From positions 62,001-126,000 of the forward strand of contig CAVAJF010000004.1 in the NCBI GenBank assembly GCA_963588905.1: 64,000 nt of DNA. The letters are read 5' to 3'. Below the pieces are notes generated by a model that worked only from the letters and a program-made list of their open reading frames with translations, did not search any database and was not told where the DNA came from. The DNA is from Butyricicoccus_A sp963588905. Its GTDB lineage: Bacteria > Bacillota > Clostridia > Oscillospirales > Butyricicoccaceae. The first letter of the stretch is position 1; every line of letters begins with the position of its first letter. The position numbers and the translations under genes are program-made. This document shows positions 35,462 through 44,546 of this stretch, piece after piece.

Positions 35462-36673
35462 TTACAGTACCCTCATGCAGCCCAGAACATTGCCGAGCTG
35501 TGCTTTCTTTTCATTCATTTCAGCCGTGGTCAACGTATCGGTCAAAACAGCTGCTTCATCTGCCTGTACCGATTGCAGTGCCTTGCTGTTCGGGAATGCC
35601 TGTGCCAGCTTGTCCGCCGCATCTGCTCCCTGCACGCGAATATACCAGCTAGAAGCAAAAGTGTCAAGCGAACGAACGAGATTTTTGCTGCCGTCGCCCC
35701 AGCCAATCTTGCGGCGCTTGTCCTTATTCACGGCGCAGTCAATGACATCTGCCGCAACAGCGGAAGCGGTTGCGAGCTTGCCTGCACCCTGACCATAGAA
35801 CATGGCATCGCCCAGCATATCGCCGGTCACGAGAATGCCGTTAAATACGCCGGTAACGCAAGCGAGCGGGCTGGTTTTCTCGACAAAATGCGGGGCAACA
35901 AACGCATAGAATGTGCCGTCCTCCTGCAAAACGGTTCTGCCCAGCAGCTTGACAACGCTGTTCGCCTGCTCTGCATAGGCAACGTCCTGCAGAGTGATGG
36001 CGGTAATGCCCTCGGTCTCTACCTTTTCCGGTGCGACATTATCTCCATAGGCAATGTCTGCCAGAATGCACACCTTACGGCAAGCATCAATGCCTTCGAC
36101 ATCCGCTGCCGGATTGGCCTCTGCATAGCCGAGATCCTGTGCTTCCTTGAGTGCGGTTGCAAAGTCCAGACCGCCATCAATCATACGGTTGAGGATGTAG
36201 TTTGTCGTGCCGTTGAGAATACCGGTGATCTGGGTCAGATGATTGGCGGTCAGGCAGCGCTGCATCGGTCGAATGATCGGGATGCCGCCGCCGACAGATG
36301 CCTCGAACAGATAGTTGACGTTTTTCTCTTCAGCAATGCGGAGCAGCTCTGCGCCGTGCGTTGCCACCAATTCCTTATTGGACGTCACAACGTGCTTGCC
36401 TGCCTCCAGACTGCGCTTGGTGAAGGTGTAGGCTGCGCCCTTGCCACCCATGGTCTCAATAACAATGCTGACCTCCGGATCGTTCTCAATGACAGCAAAA
36501 TCCTTAACAAACCGCTCCTGATGCGGTTCATTCGGGAAATCGCGCAGATCCAGAATATATTTTACTTCGATCTCTTCTCCTGCATTGCGTGCAACGGTAT
36601 CCGCATTGCGCTCGAGAACTTCAAGGGTGCCGGAACCAACGGTTCCAAAGCCCAAAATGGCAGCTTTCAACAT
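35462..36673 (-). CDS. hom: Homoserine dehydrogenase
   Basis: 403 residues. Rossmann NAD(P)-binding start AAILGFGTVGSGTLEVL; catalytic domain with GGGIPIIRPMQRCL, ILNGTTNYIL and the dehydrogenase motif LGYAEANPAADVEGIDA; C-terminal ACT-like domain (about 330-403) for feedback by threonine. It reduces aspartate semialdehyde to homoserine. AAGGAGG ribosome site; follows the UPF0735 gene by 19 bp. Confidence 0.97.
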   Translation of the reverse strand: MLKAAILGFGTVGSGTLEVLERNADTVARNAGEEIEVKYILDLRDFPNEPHQERFVKDFAVIENDPEVSIVIETMGGKGAAYTFTKRSLEAGKHVVTSNKELVATHGAELLRIAEEKNVNYLFEASVGGGIPIIRPMQRCLTANHLTQITGILNGTTNYILNRMIDGGLDFATALKEAQDLGYAEANPAADVEGIDACRKVCILADIAYGDNVAPEKVETEGITAITLQDVAYAEQANSVVKLLGRTVLQEDGTFYAFVAPHFVEKTSPLACVTGVFNGILVTGDMLGDAMFYGQGAGKLATASAVAADVIDCAVNKDKRRKIGWGDGSKNLVRSLDTFASSWYIRVQGADAADKLAQAFPNSKALQSVQADEAAVLTDTLTTAEMNEKKAQLGNVLGCMRVL

Positions 36674-36692
36674 GGTTTTTCCTCCTTATTTG

Positions 36693-37136
36693 TCATTCCT
36701 TTGCCAGAATCTCCATACGGGATACACCGGCAATGGCAAGAATCTCAGACATCATCTGTTCCACCGGCCGATTCATCTCACCGGTTCGTGCCGCAACGGT
36801 CACCGCCGCCTGTCCATTGACAGGGATGGACTGATTGATCGTCAGAATATTGGCACCGGCACGGGCAAACACAGCCAAGATGTCGGATAGCACACCCGCC
36901 TCGTCTGTGACCATCAAATTAAACGTGATGATGCTGTGCGTTGCCGCTTCAAACAGCGGCTTGATTCCATCTTTATATTTATAATATGCGCTTCGGCTGA
37001 GACCCACCTGCTGTGTCGCCTCGCCAATGGTTCGGCATATGCCGCTTTGCAGAGTGCGATTCACCTGCGCCACCTTCAAAAATACCTCCGGCAGCAGGGA
37101 CGAGTCTACAATATAATATTTCGGCTGCTGTTCCAA
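36693..37136 (-). CDS. ACT-domain protein of the UPF0735 (PheB-like) family
   Basis: 147 residues. An N-terminal DNA-binding-like helical part (GEATQQVGLSRSAYYKYKDG) is followed by an ACT domain (about 68-147). These proteins often sit at the head of hom-thrB operons and are thought to sense an amino acid, but a biochemical role is not established. Position as first gene here suggests operon control by an aspartate-family amino acid (inference). Confidence 0.9.
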   Translation of the reverse strand: MEQQPKYYIVDSSLLPEVFLKVAQVNRTLQSGICRTIGEATQQVGLSRSAYYKYKDGIKPLFEAATHSIITFNLMVTDEAGVLSDILAVFARAGANILTINQSIPVNGQAAVTVAARTGEMNRPVEQMMSEILAIAGVSRMEILAKE

Positions 37137-37205
37137 TGTCTATCGGCTCCTTTCAGAAGGCGTTCGTGTCTTTCTGTGAAAAACATTTGTTTTTGCAGCA
37201 TTGCT

Positions 37206-37235
37206 ATCATACCATAAAAACCAACGGCAACGCAA
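37206..37235 (-). promoter_or_regulatory. Promoter of the UPF0735-hom-thrB-lysC operon
   Basis: TTGCGT (37230-37235), 18-bp spacer, TATGAT (37206-37211) on the minus strand, 70 bp before the first start. Confidence 0.6.
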
Positions 37236-37277
37236 CCCTTTTTCGGCAAAATTCTTGTTCTTCCCGTAAGATTTGCA

Positions 37278-37315
37278 CAAAAAAAGAGAGAACCGGTTTG
37301 TTCCGGTTCTCTCCG
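37278..37315 (-). terminator. Terminator after the SLH transglutaminase-like gene
   Basis: GAGAGAACCGG / CCGGTTCTCTC stem followed by a T run on the minus strand. Confidence 0.88.
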
Positions 37316-37327
37316 ATAAAATTCAGA

Positions 37328-39115
37328 TTACGCTGTAATATTGGTAATGATTGCCGCACTCTGTGCACGGGTTGCATTGCCGCGCGGCTCCAAGGTACCG
37401 TTTGCATTGCCATTGATAACGCCGGATGCCACAGCCCAATTGACCGCTTCCCGTGCATACGCATTGATCTGCTCACTGTCCGAGAATCGAGCCTCCAAAT
37501 CCTCAGACTGTGCACTTGGGCTGCCCGCCCGATGGAACAAAATCACTGCGATGTCCTCGCGCTTAATCGCTGCATTCGGAGCAAAGGTTCCATCCGGATA
37601 GCCGCCGACCAAGCCATTTTCCGCCGCCCAGCTGACAGCCGCCGTATACCATCTGTCCCGCGGCACATCAGAGAACTGACCGGTATATGTCACAGCCGGT
37701 TTGCCCGCGATATTATACAAGATCTGGGCAAACTGTGCGCGCGTCACATTGCCATGGATGCCAAAGTTGACACAGGACATGCCTGCCATATAGCCCTTAT
37801 CATAGACATTGCGTATATGCGTAATGCCCCAAAAACTGTCTGCTACATCGTAATACGGAAGAATTTTGTCCTTTGTCACGCCTGTCCGATACTGCGGCAG
37901 GGTGTCATTGGCAGAAAATGCAATCAAATTCGGATATGCCATGTAACCGACAAAATCCGCGTCATCCATCTTATGCCCCGCCATATTGTTGACGGTCGTG
38001 CAGAAGTATTCCATGCGATCGCTGCCGCTGTCATTCCACGTGACATCGACACCGGTCCAGTGCGTGCCGTACTGCACGTTGTTCCACATGTGATTGCCGG
38101 AGTCGCTGACGACTACCGTCGCATTGATGCCCAGCTTGCTGCACAGCAGCTGAAGCGCACGAGAATAGCCTTCACATACCGGTCCGACCGTCTTGCCAGA
38201 GCTGCTCAAAATCGCGCTGGTCGATGACCACGGCGCATCGGATACTTTATTTTGATATGTCTCCATATCCCCAGCCACTGCATCATCATTGTACGAGTTG
38301 TTGTCGCACAGCCAAGTATTTAAAAACTCCAGCTGTTCATATGCCGATGCGTACTGCGATGCCTGCTTGGCGATTTCATTTGCCTTGCTGTCCAAAGCCT
38401 GCTTCATGGAAACACGCTCTTCATAGGTATCAAATCCCTTGCGGAACATCGGATAGATATACACGGTCACGCGGCCTTCCGCATCATTGATCGCATAGCC
38501 CATGGATGTATATCCGTTGGAATAAAACATCTCCGGGCAATCACTGTCAATGCTCCGATAGACAAGCCATCCCATATCCATGGCGAAATTATGCATCATT
38601 TCGTTGTAGGCACCTTCCTTGACGCCGAGCTGCGAACGCGTTGGAATGGAAAACGTGACGCCCAGCTTTTGTTCTCCTTCCGAATCATCACGGAAAATCG
38701 CACTGCCAGTTCCCTTTTTCAGATCCGCCTTCATGTTGTCATACAGCTTTTTCATTGCGGAGCCGACATAAATTGATTTTTTGCCGCCGAACGTATAATA
38801 ATAACTCGACAGCTGATCGCCGTAATTCGTGAACAAATCTGTCGTCTTTTCCGCAACATTCTGGCTGACAGAGGCAGTTTCCTGTGCATAGTTTTTGCTG
38901 CATACGATTTCCGTAAACGTTTCCTGCGCCAGCAGCGCCTCATGCTCTGCCTGTGAATATACTTTGGATTGATAAATCGTGCCGGATACATTGGCCCGCG
39001 TGACGAACTTTCCGTCTGTCGTCTGTGATGGCTCCGTCTGTGCCGCAAAGGCGGTCGGAATGCCGGTACACAGCAGGGCAAACGCCAATAGATATGCCGT
39101 GATTCGTTTTTTCAT
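37328..39115 (-). CDS. Secreted transglutaminase-like protein with SLH domains
   Basis: 595 residues from the ATG at 39115 (GGAAGGAAGGG upstream). Signal peptide 1-25 (IPTAFA cut site). The central transglutaminase-like fold has a Cys in GPVCEGYSRALQLL, a His in SDSGNHMWN and an Asp in TGVDVTWND, the Cys-His-Asp triad. Three SLH repeats occupy about 420-595 and end near the C-terminus. It probably acts at the cell surface as a protease, cross-linker or wall-remodelling enzyme; the substrate is unknown. A promoter (TAGACA-17-TACAAT) lies just upstream and a terminator follows, so it is monocistronic. Confidence 0.88.
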   Translation of the reverse strand: MKKRITAYLLAFALLCTGIPTAFAAQTEPSQTTDGKFVTRANVSGTIYQSKVYSQAEHEALLAQETFTEIVCSKNYAQETASVSQNVAEKTTDLFTNYGDQLSSYYYTFGGKKSIYVGSAMKKLYDNMKADLKKGTGSAIFRDDSEGEQKLGVTFSIPTRSQLGVKEGAYNEMMHNFAMDMGWLVYRSIDSDCPEMFYSNGYTSMGYAINDAEGRVTVYIYPMFRKGFDTYEERVSMKQALDSKANEIAKQASQYASAYEQLEFLNTWLCDNNSYNDDAVAGDMETYQNKVSDAPWSSTSAILSSSGKTVGPVCEGYSRALQLLCSKLGINATVVVSDSGNHMWNNVQYGTHWTGVDVTWNDSGSDRMEYFCTTVNNMAGHKMDDADFVGYMAYPNLIAFSANDTLPQYRTGVTKDKILPYYDVADSFWGITHIRNVYDKGYMAGMSCVNFGIHGNVTRAQFAQILYNIAGKPAVTYTGQFSDVPRDRWYTAAVSWAAENGLVGGYPDGTFAPNAAIKREDIAVILFHRAGSPSAQSEDLEARFSDSEQINAYAREAVNWAVASGVINGNANGTLEPRGNATRAQSAAIITNITA

Positions 39116-39149
39116 ACAATCCCTTCCTTCCCTGTTTTTGGATAATGCT

Positions 39150-39178
39150 ATTGTATCATATGCCCGAAACAATGTCTA
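39150..39178 (-). promoter_or_regulatory. Promoter of the SLH transglutaminase-like gene
   Basis: TAGACA (39173-39178), 17-bp spacer, TACAAT (39150-39155) on the minus strand. Confidence 0.65.
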
Positions 39179-39218
39179 TCATTCTCGCCAATTTGCACAT
39201 TGTTTCACAAAAAATCAA

Positions 39219-39250
39219 CACAAAAAAAGAGGGCGCAAAGCCCTCTTCTC
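39219..39250 (-). terminator. Terminator of the arginine gene run (after argF)
   Basis: GAGGGC / GCCCTC stem followed by a run of T on the minus strand, directly past the argF stop. Confidence 0.85.
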
Positions 39251-39263
39251 TGATGTTGAACAT

Positions 39264-40199
39264 TTACATATGAAAATCTGTCTTTTCGCTCATCAGCATG
39301 ACCATGACAGCCTTCTGTGCGTGCAGGCGGTTCTCGGATTCTTCAAAAATCTCTTCTGCGTGCTCTTCCAGCACTTCATCCGTGATTTCCTCGCCGCGGT
39401 GTGCCGGCAGGCAGTGCTGTACCATGACGCCTTCCTTGCAGCAGGACAGCAGGTCATGATCGACCGTAAAGCCTGCAAATGCCTTGCGGCGCTTTTCTGC
39501 CTCGGCTTCCTGACCCATGCCGATCCATGCATCCGTGAACAGAACATCGGCATTATCTGCCGCCTGATGCATATCATGGCTCAGCTCGAACGAAGCGCCC
39601 TGCTTCTTCATTTCCTCTGCAAACGCCAGTACCTTTGCATCCGGCTCATAGCCTTCCGGTGTTGCCACGGAAACCTTCATGCCGACCTTGAGACAGCCGA
39701 CAATCAGGGAATTGCACATGTTGAAGCCATCACCGACAAAGCCCATCTTCAGACCTTCCAGCTGGGCGAAATGTTCTCGCACGGTCATCAGATCAGCGAG
39801 CACCTGACACGGATGCGCAAAGTTGGTCAAACCATTGATAACCGGAATGCTGCCGCAATCCGCCAGAATCTCTGCCTCCGCCTGATCGTAGGTACGGATG
39901 ACGATGCCGTCCAGATAGCGCGACAGCACACGAGCGGTGTCCTTGACCGGCTCGCCACGGCCAATCTGCAAATCATGGTTGGTCAAAAACAGTGCCTGAC
40001 CGCCCAGCTGATACATACCGGTTTCAAACGAAACACGCGTGCGTGTTGAGAACTTCTGGAAAATCATGCCGAGGCTCTTGCCTTCCAGATGGCGGTGCGG
40101 GATGTTGTGCTTCTTTTCATACTTCAGCTGATCTGCCAAATCCAGAATGTTGATGATCTCATCCTTGGAGCAGTCGAGCAGCTTTAACAAATGATTCAT
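39264..40199 (-). CDS. argF: Ornithine carbamoyltransferase
   Basis: 311 residues from the ATG at 40199, 8 nt after AAGGAGG. Carbamoyl-phosphate site FSTRTRVSFE and ornithine-site HCLPAHRGEE near the C-terminus. It makes citrulline from ornithine and carbamoyl phosphate. Last gene of the arginine run; overlaps none of argD but follows it by 17 bp. argF rather than a catabolic arcB is inferred from the biosynthetic cluster. Confidence 0.97.
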   Translation of the reverse strand: MNHLLKLLDCSKDEIINILDLADQLKYEKKHNIPHRHLEGKSLGMIFQKFSTRTRVSFETGMYQLGGQALFLTNHDLQIGRGEPVKDTARVLSRYLDGIVIRTYDQAEAEILADCGSIPVINGLTNFAHPCQVLADLMTVREHFAQLEGLKMGFVGDGFNMCNSLIVGCLKVGMKVSVATPEGYEPDAKVLAFAEEMKKQGASFELSHDMHQAADNADVLFTDAWIGMGQEAEAEKRRKAFAGFTVDHDLLSCCKEGVMVQHCLPAHRGEEITDEVLEEHAEEIFEESENRLHAQKAVMVMLMSEKTDFHM

Positions 40200-40216
40200 G
40201 GTTCGCGCCTCCTTGC

Positions 40217-41401
40217 TCACTTGCAGAATACAGACTGCATGACAGCGAGTGCTTCATCCATTTCCTCATACGAAATGGTGAGCGGCGGCAGCAGACGGAT
40301 GACATTGGTGCCTGCGGTCAGAACCAGAACGCCCTTATCCATAATTTCAGCGACCAATGCAGCGCGCTCCTCGGCATCGACAACGATGCCGACCATCAGA
40401 CCAAGACCACGCACGCCCTTTACCTTGTCAGAGCCCATAGCCAGAATCTTATCTTCCAGATACTTGCCCTTTTCCTGTACAGCCTTCAGGAATTCCGGCT
40501 TTGTCACCTCAGACAGGACAGCATTCGCAGATGCACAGCACATCGGCGTGCCGCCAAATGTCGTCGCATGGGTGCCAGGGCCCAATACATTATCGCAAGT
40601 AGAGTTTGCCATCACGGCGCCAATCGGTACACCGCCGCCGAGACCCTTTGCCATCGAGACAACGTCCGGCTTGATGCCGTACTGCTGGAAGCAGAACAGC
40701 GAACCGGTACGGCCGATACCTGTCTGTACTTCGTCGATGAGCAGCAGCAGGTCATGCTCCTTACAGAACGCAGCGACCTCCTGAACAAAGCTCTTATCCA
40801 GCGGCATGACGCCGCCCTCGCCCTGAATCAGCTCCATCATGATAGCGCAGGTACGCTCGTTGACATTGGCACGGATCGAATCCATGTTGTTTGCCTCTGC
40901 ATAAGCAAATCCTTCGGTGAACGGGAAGAAATACTGGTGGAACTTGTCCTGGCCGGTTGCCTTCAGCGTGGTGACAGTACGTCCATGGAAGGAATTGCGC
41001 AGCGTGACAATCTCTGCGCGGCCTTCGCCGTACTTATCATACGAATACTTTCTTGCGAGCTTAATCATGCCCTCGTTTGCCTCCGCACCGGAGTTTGCGA
41101 AGAACACCTTGCCCATGCCGGTCTGCTCGACCAGCGTCTTGGCAACCTGTACCATCGGAGCCGTCGTGAACAGATTGGACACATGCATCAGCTTGTGTGC
41201 CTGCTCCGTGATGGCATTCACAATCTTTTCGTTGTCATATCCCAGACAGCATACGCCGATGCCGCTGGTCAGGTCGATGTAGCGCTTGCCCTCTACATCC
41301 CACAGCTGTGCGCCCTTGCCGTGATCCAGTGCAATGGAAAAACGACCATAGGTATGCATCACATACTGATTTTCCTGATCTTTCAGTTCCTGATATGTCA
41401 T
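40217..41401 (-). CDS. argD: Acetylornithine aminotransferase
   Basis: 394 residues, class III PLP-dependent aminotransferase. NSGAEANEGMIKLAR, LLLIDEVQTGIGRTG and the lysine-containing SMAKGLGGGVPIGA are all present. It converts N-acetylglutamate semialdehyde to N-acetylornithine. Ribosome site GAGGAAGGG; 21 bp after argB. Confidence 0.97.
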   Translation of the reverse strand: MTYQELKDQENQYVMHTYGRFSIALDHGKGAQLWDVEGKRYIDLTSGIGVCCLGYDNEKIVNAITEQAHKLMHVSNLFTTAPMVQVAKTLVEQTGMGKVFFANSGAEANEGMIKLARKYSYDKYGEGRAEIVTLRNSFHGRTVTTLKATGQDKFHQYFFPFTEGFAYAEANNMDSIRANVNERTCAIMMELIQGEGGVMPLDKSFVQEVAAFCKEHDLLLLIDEVQTGIGRTGSLFCFQQYGIKPDVVSMAKGLGGGVPIGAVMANSTCDNVLGPGTHATTFGGTPMCCASANAVLSEVTKPEFLKAVQEKGKYLEDKILAMGSDKVKGVRGLGLMVGIVVDAEERAALVAEIMDKGVLVLTAGTNVIRLLPPLTISYEEMDEALAVMQSVFCK

Positions 41402-41422
41402 AATCTTCGATTTCCCTTCCTC

Positions 41423-42301
41423 TTAATAGAACATCGTACCGACGCCCGCATCACTAAACAGCTCAATCAAAATCGAGTGTTCAACACGGCCGTCCTGAAT
41501 GTTCGCCTGACGCACGCCCTCGCGGACAGCTTCTACGCAGCAGTCCACCTTCGGAATCATGCCGCCTGCAATTACACCGTCCTTGATGAGCTTCGGCACA
41601 GCGGACACCTTGATTTCCGGAATCAGTGTGCTCTCATCGTTGCGGTCACGCAGCAGGCCGCGCACATCGGTGAGCAGAATCAGCTTTTCTGCCTGCAATG
41701 CCACTGCCAGCTTAGATGCAGCGAGGTCTGCATTGATATTGTAGCTGGTGTCATCGTCAATGCCCATGGCAGCAGTGGAGACAACCGGAATATATCCCGC
41801 CTCCAGCATATCATTGACGAGCTTCGGATTTACCTTGACAATATCACCGACATAGCCGTAATCGGTGCCGTCCTCGTCCTTCTTGCGGACAGCCTGCAGC
41901 AGGCCATCGTCCATGCCGCTCAAGCCAACGCCAGAACCGCCTGCCTTATTGAGCAGGGATACCAGCTCCTTGTTGACCTTGCCGCACAGAACCATCTGTA
42001 CGATGTCCATGGTCTCGCGGTCGGTATAGCGCAGACCCTTGACGAATTCGGATTTTTTGCCGATTTTCTTGAGCATACCGCTGATTTCCGGTCCGCCGCC
42101 GTGCACCACAACGATGCGCACGCCGACGAGGCTGAGCAGAACGATGTCATGAATGACAGCGTCCTTCAGCTCTTCGTTAATCATCGCATTGCCGCCGTAT
42201 TTGACAACGACGGTTTTGCCATAGTATTTCTGAATGTGCGGCAGCGCTTCAATCAGCATCTGCGCACGATATTTCTCCATATTTTCGAGATTTTCCAGCA
42301 T
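41423..42301 (-). CDS. argB: Acetylglutamate kinase
   Basis: 292 residues, amino-acid kinase fold with VVKYGGNAM near residue 32, VVHGGGPEIS, and GGMIPKVDCCVEAV toward the C-terminus. It phosphorylates N-acetylglutamate. Presence of an N-terminal helix and length near 290 suggest the arginine-sensitive hexameric type (inference). 20 bp after argJ. Confidence 0.97.
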   Translation of the reverse strand: MLENLENMEKYRAQMLIEALPHIQKYYGKTVVVKYGGNAMINEELKDAVIHDIVLLSLVGVRIVVVHGGGPEISGMLKKIGKKSEFVKGLRYTDRETMDIVQMVLCGKVNKELVSLLNKAGGSGVGLSGMDDGLLQAVRKKDEDGTDYGYVGDIVKVNPKLVNDMLEAGYIPVVSTAAMGIDDDTSYNINADLAASKLAVALQAEKLILLTDVRGLLRDRNDESTLIPEIKVSAVPKLIKDGVIAGGMIPKVDCCVEAVREGVRQANIQDGRVEHSILIELFSDAGVGTMFY

Positions 42302-42321
42302 GATCTTTCGTTTCCCTCCGA

Positions 42322-43548
42322 TTACGTGCGATAGTCGCCATTGATGCGGACGTAATCATAGGTCAGGTCACAGCCATAAGCGGTTGCTTCCTCGTCGCCC
42401 TCCTGAATATCTACATCGATGGAAACTTCCTTCTCGAGCAGAATCTTCTTTGCGATGTCCTCATCAAAGTCCACAGCTTCGCCGTTTTCGCAAACCGTGA
42501 TCGAACCGGCTGCGCTGGAGAAACCAATGTTGACGAATTCCGGACGGAACGGTGCCTTGGAATAGCCCATTGCACACAGCACACGACCCCAGTTTGCATC
42601 AGCGCCATACATAGCCGCCTTGACCAGGCTGGATGCGATGACTGCCTTTGCCAGACGCTCTGCGTACTCCTCGGCGCGGGAATGCTTGACCGTGCAAGAA
42701 ATCAGACGGGAAGCGCCCTCGCCGTCTGCCGCCATCTTCTTTGCCAGCGTCAGTGCCACTTCGTACAGTGCGTCATAGAATGCATGATACTCCTCGCTCT
42801 TCCAGTCGAGCAGCTCATTGCCTGCCATGCCGTTTGCCATGATGATGCAGGTATCGTTGGTAGAGGTATCGCCGTCCACAGAAATGCGGTTGAAGGTCTT
42901 GGAAACGACCTCGCGCAGCGCGGAGCGCAGCAGAGACGGATCAATCGCGCAGTCGGTCGTGATGAAGCCGAGCATGGTTCCCATGTTCGGATGAATCATG
43001 CCGGAGCCCTTGGCGATACCGCCGATGCGGCAGGTCTTGCCGCCGCAGGTAAATTCAACAGCCGCCGTCTTTTCTATGGTATCTGTGGTCATAATGGCAT
43101 TGTTTGCCGCCTGCGATGCCGCAGCAGAAGCCTCCAGCTTGGAAGCAACTTCGTCCATATGCGCTTCAATGGTCTCGACATTCAATCTCTGACCAATGAC
43201 GCCGGTAGAGCCGACGAGAACCTTGTCCTCATCCACACCGGCAGCCTTAGCAGCAGCTGCTGCCATGCGCTTGGCATTTTCCATGCCCTCCGGTGCGCAG
43301 GCATTGGCGTTGCCGGAGTTTGCGACAATTGCCTGTGCCAGACCGTTTTCCAGATGCTCCATGCAGACATAGATCGGTGCAGCCTTGACGCGGTTACTGG
43401 TAAAGGTTGCCGCAGTTGCCGCAACGGTATCGCTGACGATGAGTGCCAGATCGTTTTTATCTGCCGGGCTGTTTGCCTTGACGCCGCAGTGCACGCCTGC
43501 TGCGCGGAAGCCCTTTGCGGCGCAAACGCCGCCTTCAATCTTTTTCAT
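42322..43548 (-). CDS. argJ: Glutamate N-acetyltransferase (ArgJ, self-cleaving)
   Basis: 408 residues. The autocleavage/nucleophile region reads GSGMIHPNMGTMLGFI, with the Thr of the second half at about residue 190. ArgJ recycles the acetyl group from N-acetylornithine to glutamate; if bifunctional it also uses acetyl-CoA. Neither argA nor argE is in the cluster, consistent with a cyclic pathway. Ribosome site AGAGGAA. Confidence 0.97.
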   Translation of the reverse strand: MKKIEGGVCAAKGFRAAGVHCGVKANSPADKNDLALIVSDTVAATAATFTSNRVKAAPIYVCMEHLENGLAQAIVANSGNANACAPEGMENAKRMAAAAAKAAGVDEDKVLVGSTGVIGQRLNVETIEAHMDEVASKLEASAAASQAANNAIMTTDTIEKTAAVEFTCGGKTCRIGGIAKGSGMIHPNMGTMLGFITTDCAIDPSLLRSALREVVSKTFNRISVDGDTSTNDTCIIMANGMAGNELLDWKSEEYHAFYDALYEVALTLAKKMAADGEGASRLISCTVKHSRAEEYAERLAKAVIASSLVKAAMYGADANWGRVLCAMGYSKAPFRPEFVNIGFSSAAGSITVCENGEAVDFDEDIAKKILLEKEVSIDVDIQEGDEEATAYGCDLTYDYVRINGDYRT

Positions 43549-43589
43549 GATTATTCCTCTTTTATATCAATCACAGTGGTTGTCATTCA

Positions 43590-44528
43590 TCAGATGGTAA
43601 GACCGGTGGTCTCTTCAAAGCCCAGCATCAGGTTCATGTTCTGGACTGCCGCACCGGATGCGCCCTTGCCCAGATTATCAAACAGTGCCGTGACAATGGT
43701 CTGCTCCTCATGGCCGCATACAATCAGCTGCAAGCTGTCATGTCCCGCCATGCCGCTGGAATAGATAACCGGCTCCTCGCCGCCAAACGGTGCAGTGCGC
43801 ACGAGCTTCTGTCCCTCATAATACTTGGTCAGCGCTGCATGAATATCCTGTGCTGTCGGCTGACCCGGCAGACGCTTGTTGTGCAGCATGATGGTCGATG
43901 CCATACCCTTATAGTAATCGCCCAAAATCGGAACGAATACCGGCTTTTCCTGCAAGCCGCAGACATGTACCATCTCCGGCAGGTGCTTGTGCTTGAGGGT
44001 TGTGCCATAAATACGGTGCGAATCATGGCGCGGATCTCTGTTCGGGTCCTCATACTCGGCAATCAGCTTCTTGCCGCCGCCGGAATAACCGGTCAGGGAC
44101 GAGCAGGTCAGCGGATAATCCGCCGGAACAATGCCCAGCTTGACGAGCGGATACACGGAGGAAATAAATCCCGATGCATGGCAGCCCGGATTGGCTACGC
44201 GCTTAGACTGCATAATCGCTGCGCGGTGCGCCTCGGACAGCTCGGCAAAGCCATAATCCCATGCCGGATCGGTTCTGTGCGCCGTCGATGCATCAATGAA
44301 TCGTGTCTTATCGTTTTCACACAGCGCAACTGCCTCGCGTGCCGCCGCATCCGGCAGGCACAGAAAAACAATATCCGCTGCATTGATGAACTTTTTGCGC
44401 TCCTCGGTATCCTTGCGCTTGTCCTCATCAATGAGAATCAAATCAATATCATCACGGGAACCCAGTCGTTCAAAAATTTGCAGACCGGTTGTTCCCTCTT
44501 TGCCGTCTATATATACAACAGGTTTCAT
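43590..44528 (-). CDS. argC: N-acetyl-gamma-glutamyl-phosphate reductase, short type
   Basis: 312 residues from the ATG at 44528, 7 nt after GGGAGA. IDGKEGTTGLQIFERL at the N-terminus and the active-site Cys in ANPGCHASGF. The length and N-terminal sequence match the less common short ArgC form (TIGR01851 type) rather than the usual 345-residue form. It reduces acetylglutamyl phosphate. 18 bp after argH. Confidence 0.95.
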   Translation of the reverse strand: MKPVVYIDGKEGTTGLQIFERLGSRDDIDLILIDEDKRKDTEERKKFINAADIVFLCLPDAAAREAVALCENDKTRFIDASTAHRTDPAWDYGFAELSEAHRAAIMQSKRVANPGCHASGFISSVYPLVKLGIVPADYPLTCSSLTGYSGGGKKLIAEYEDPNRDPRHDSHRIYGTTLKHKHLPEMVHVCGLQEKPVFVPILGDYYKGMASTIMLHNKRLPGQPTAQDIHAALTKYYEGQKLVRTAPFGGEEPVIYSSGMAGHDSLQLIVCGHEEQTIVTALFDNLGKGASGAAVQNMNLMLGFEETTGLTI

Positions 44529-44546
44529 AGCCATCTCTCCCAACGA

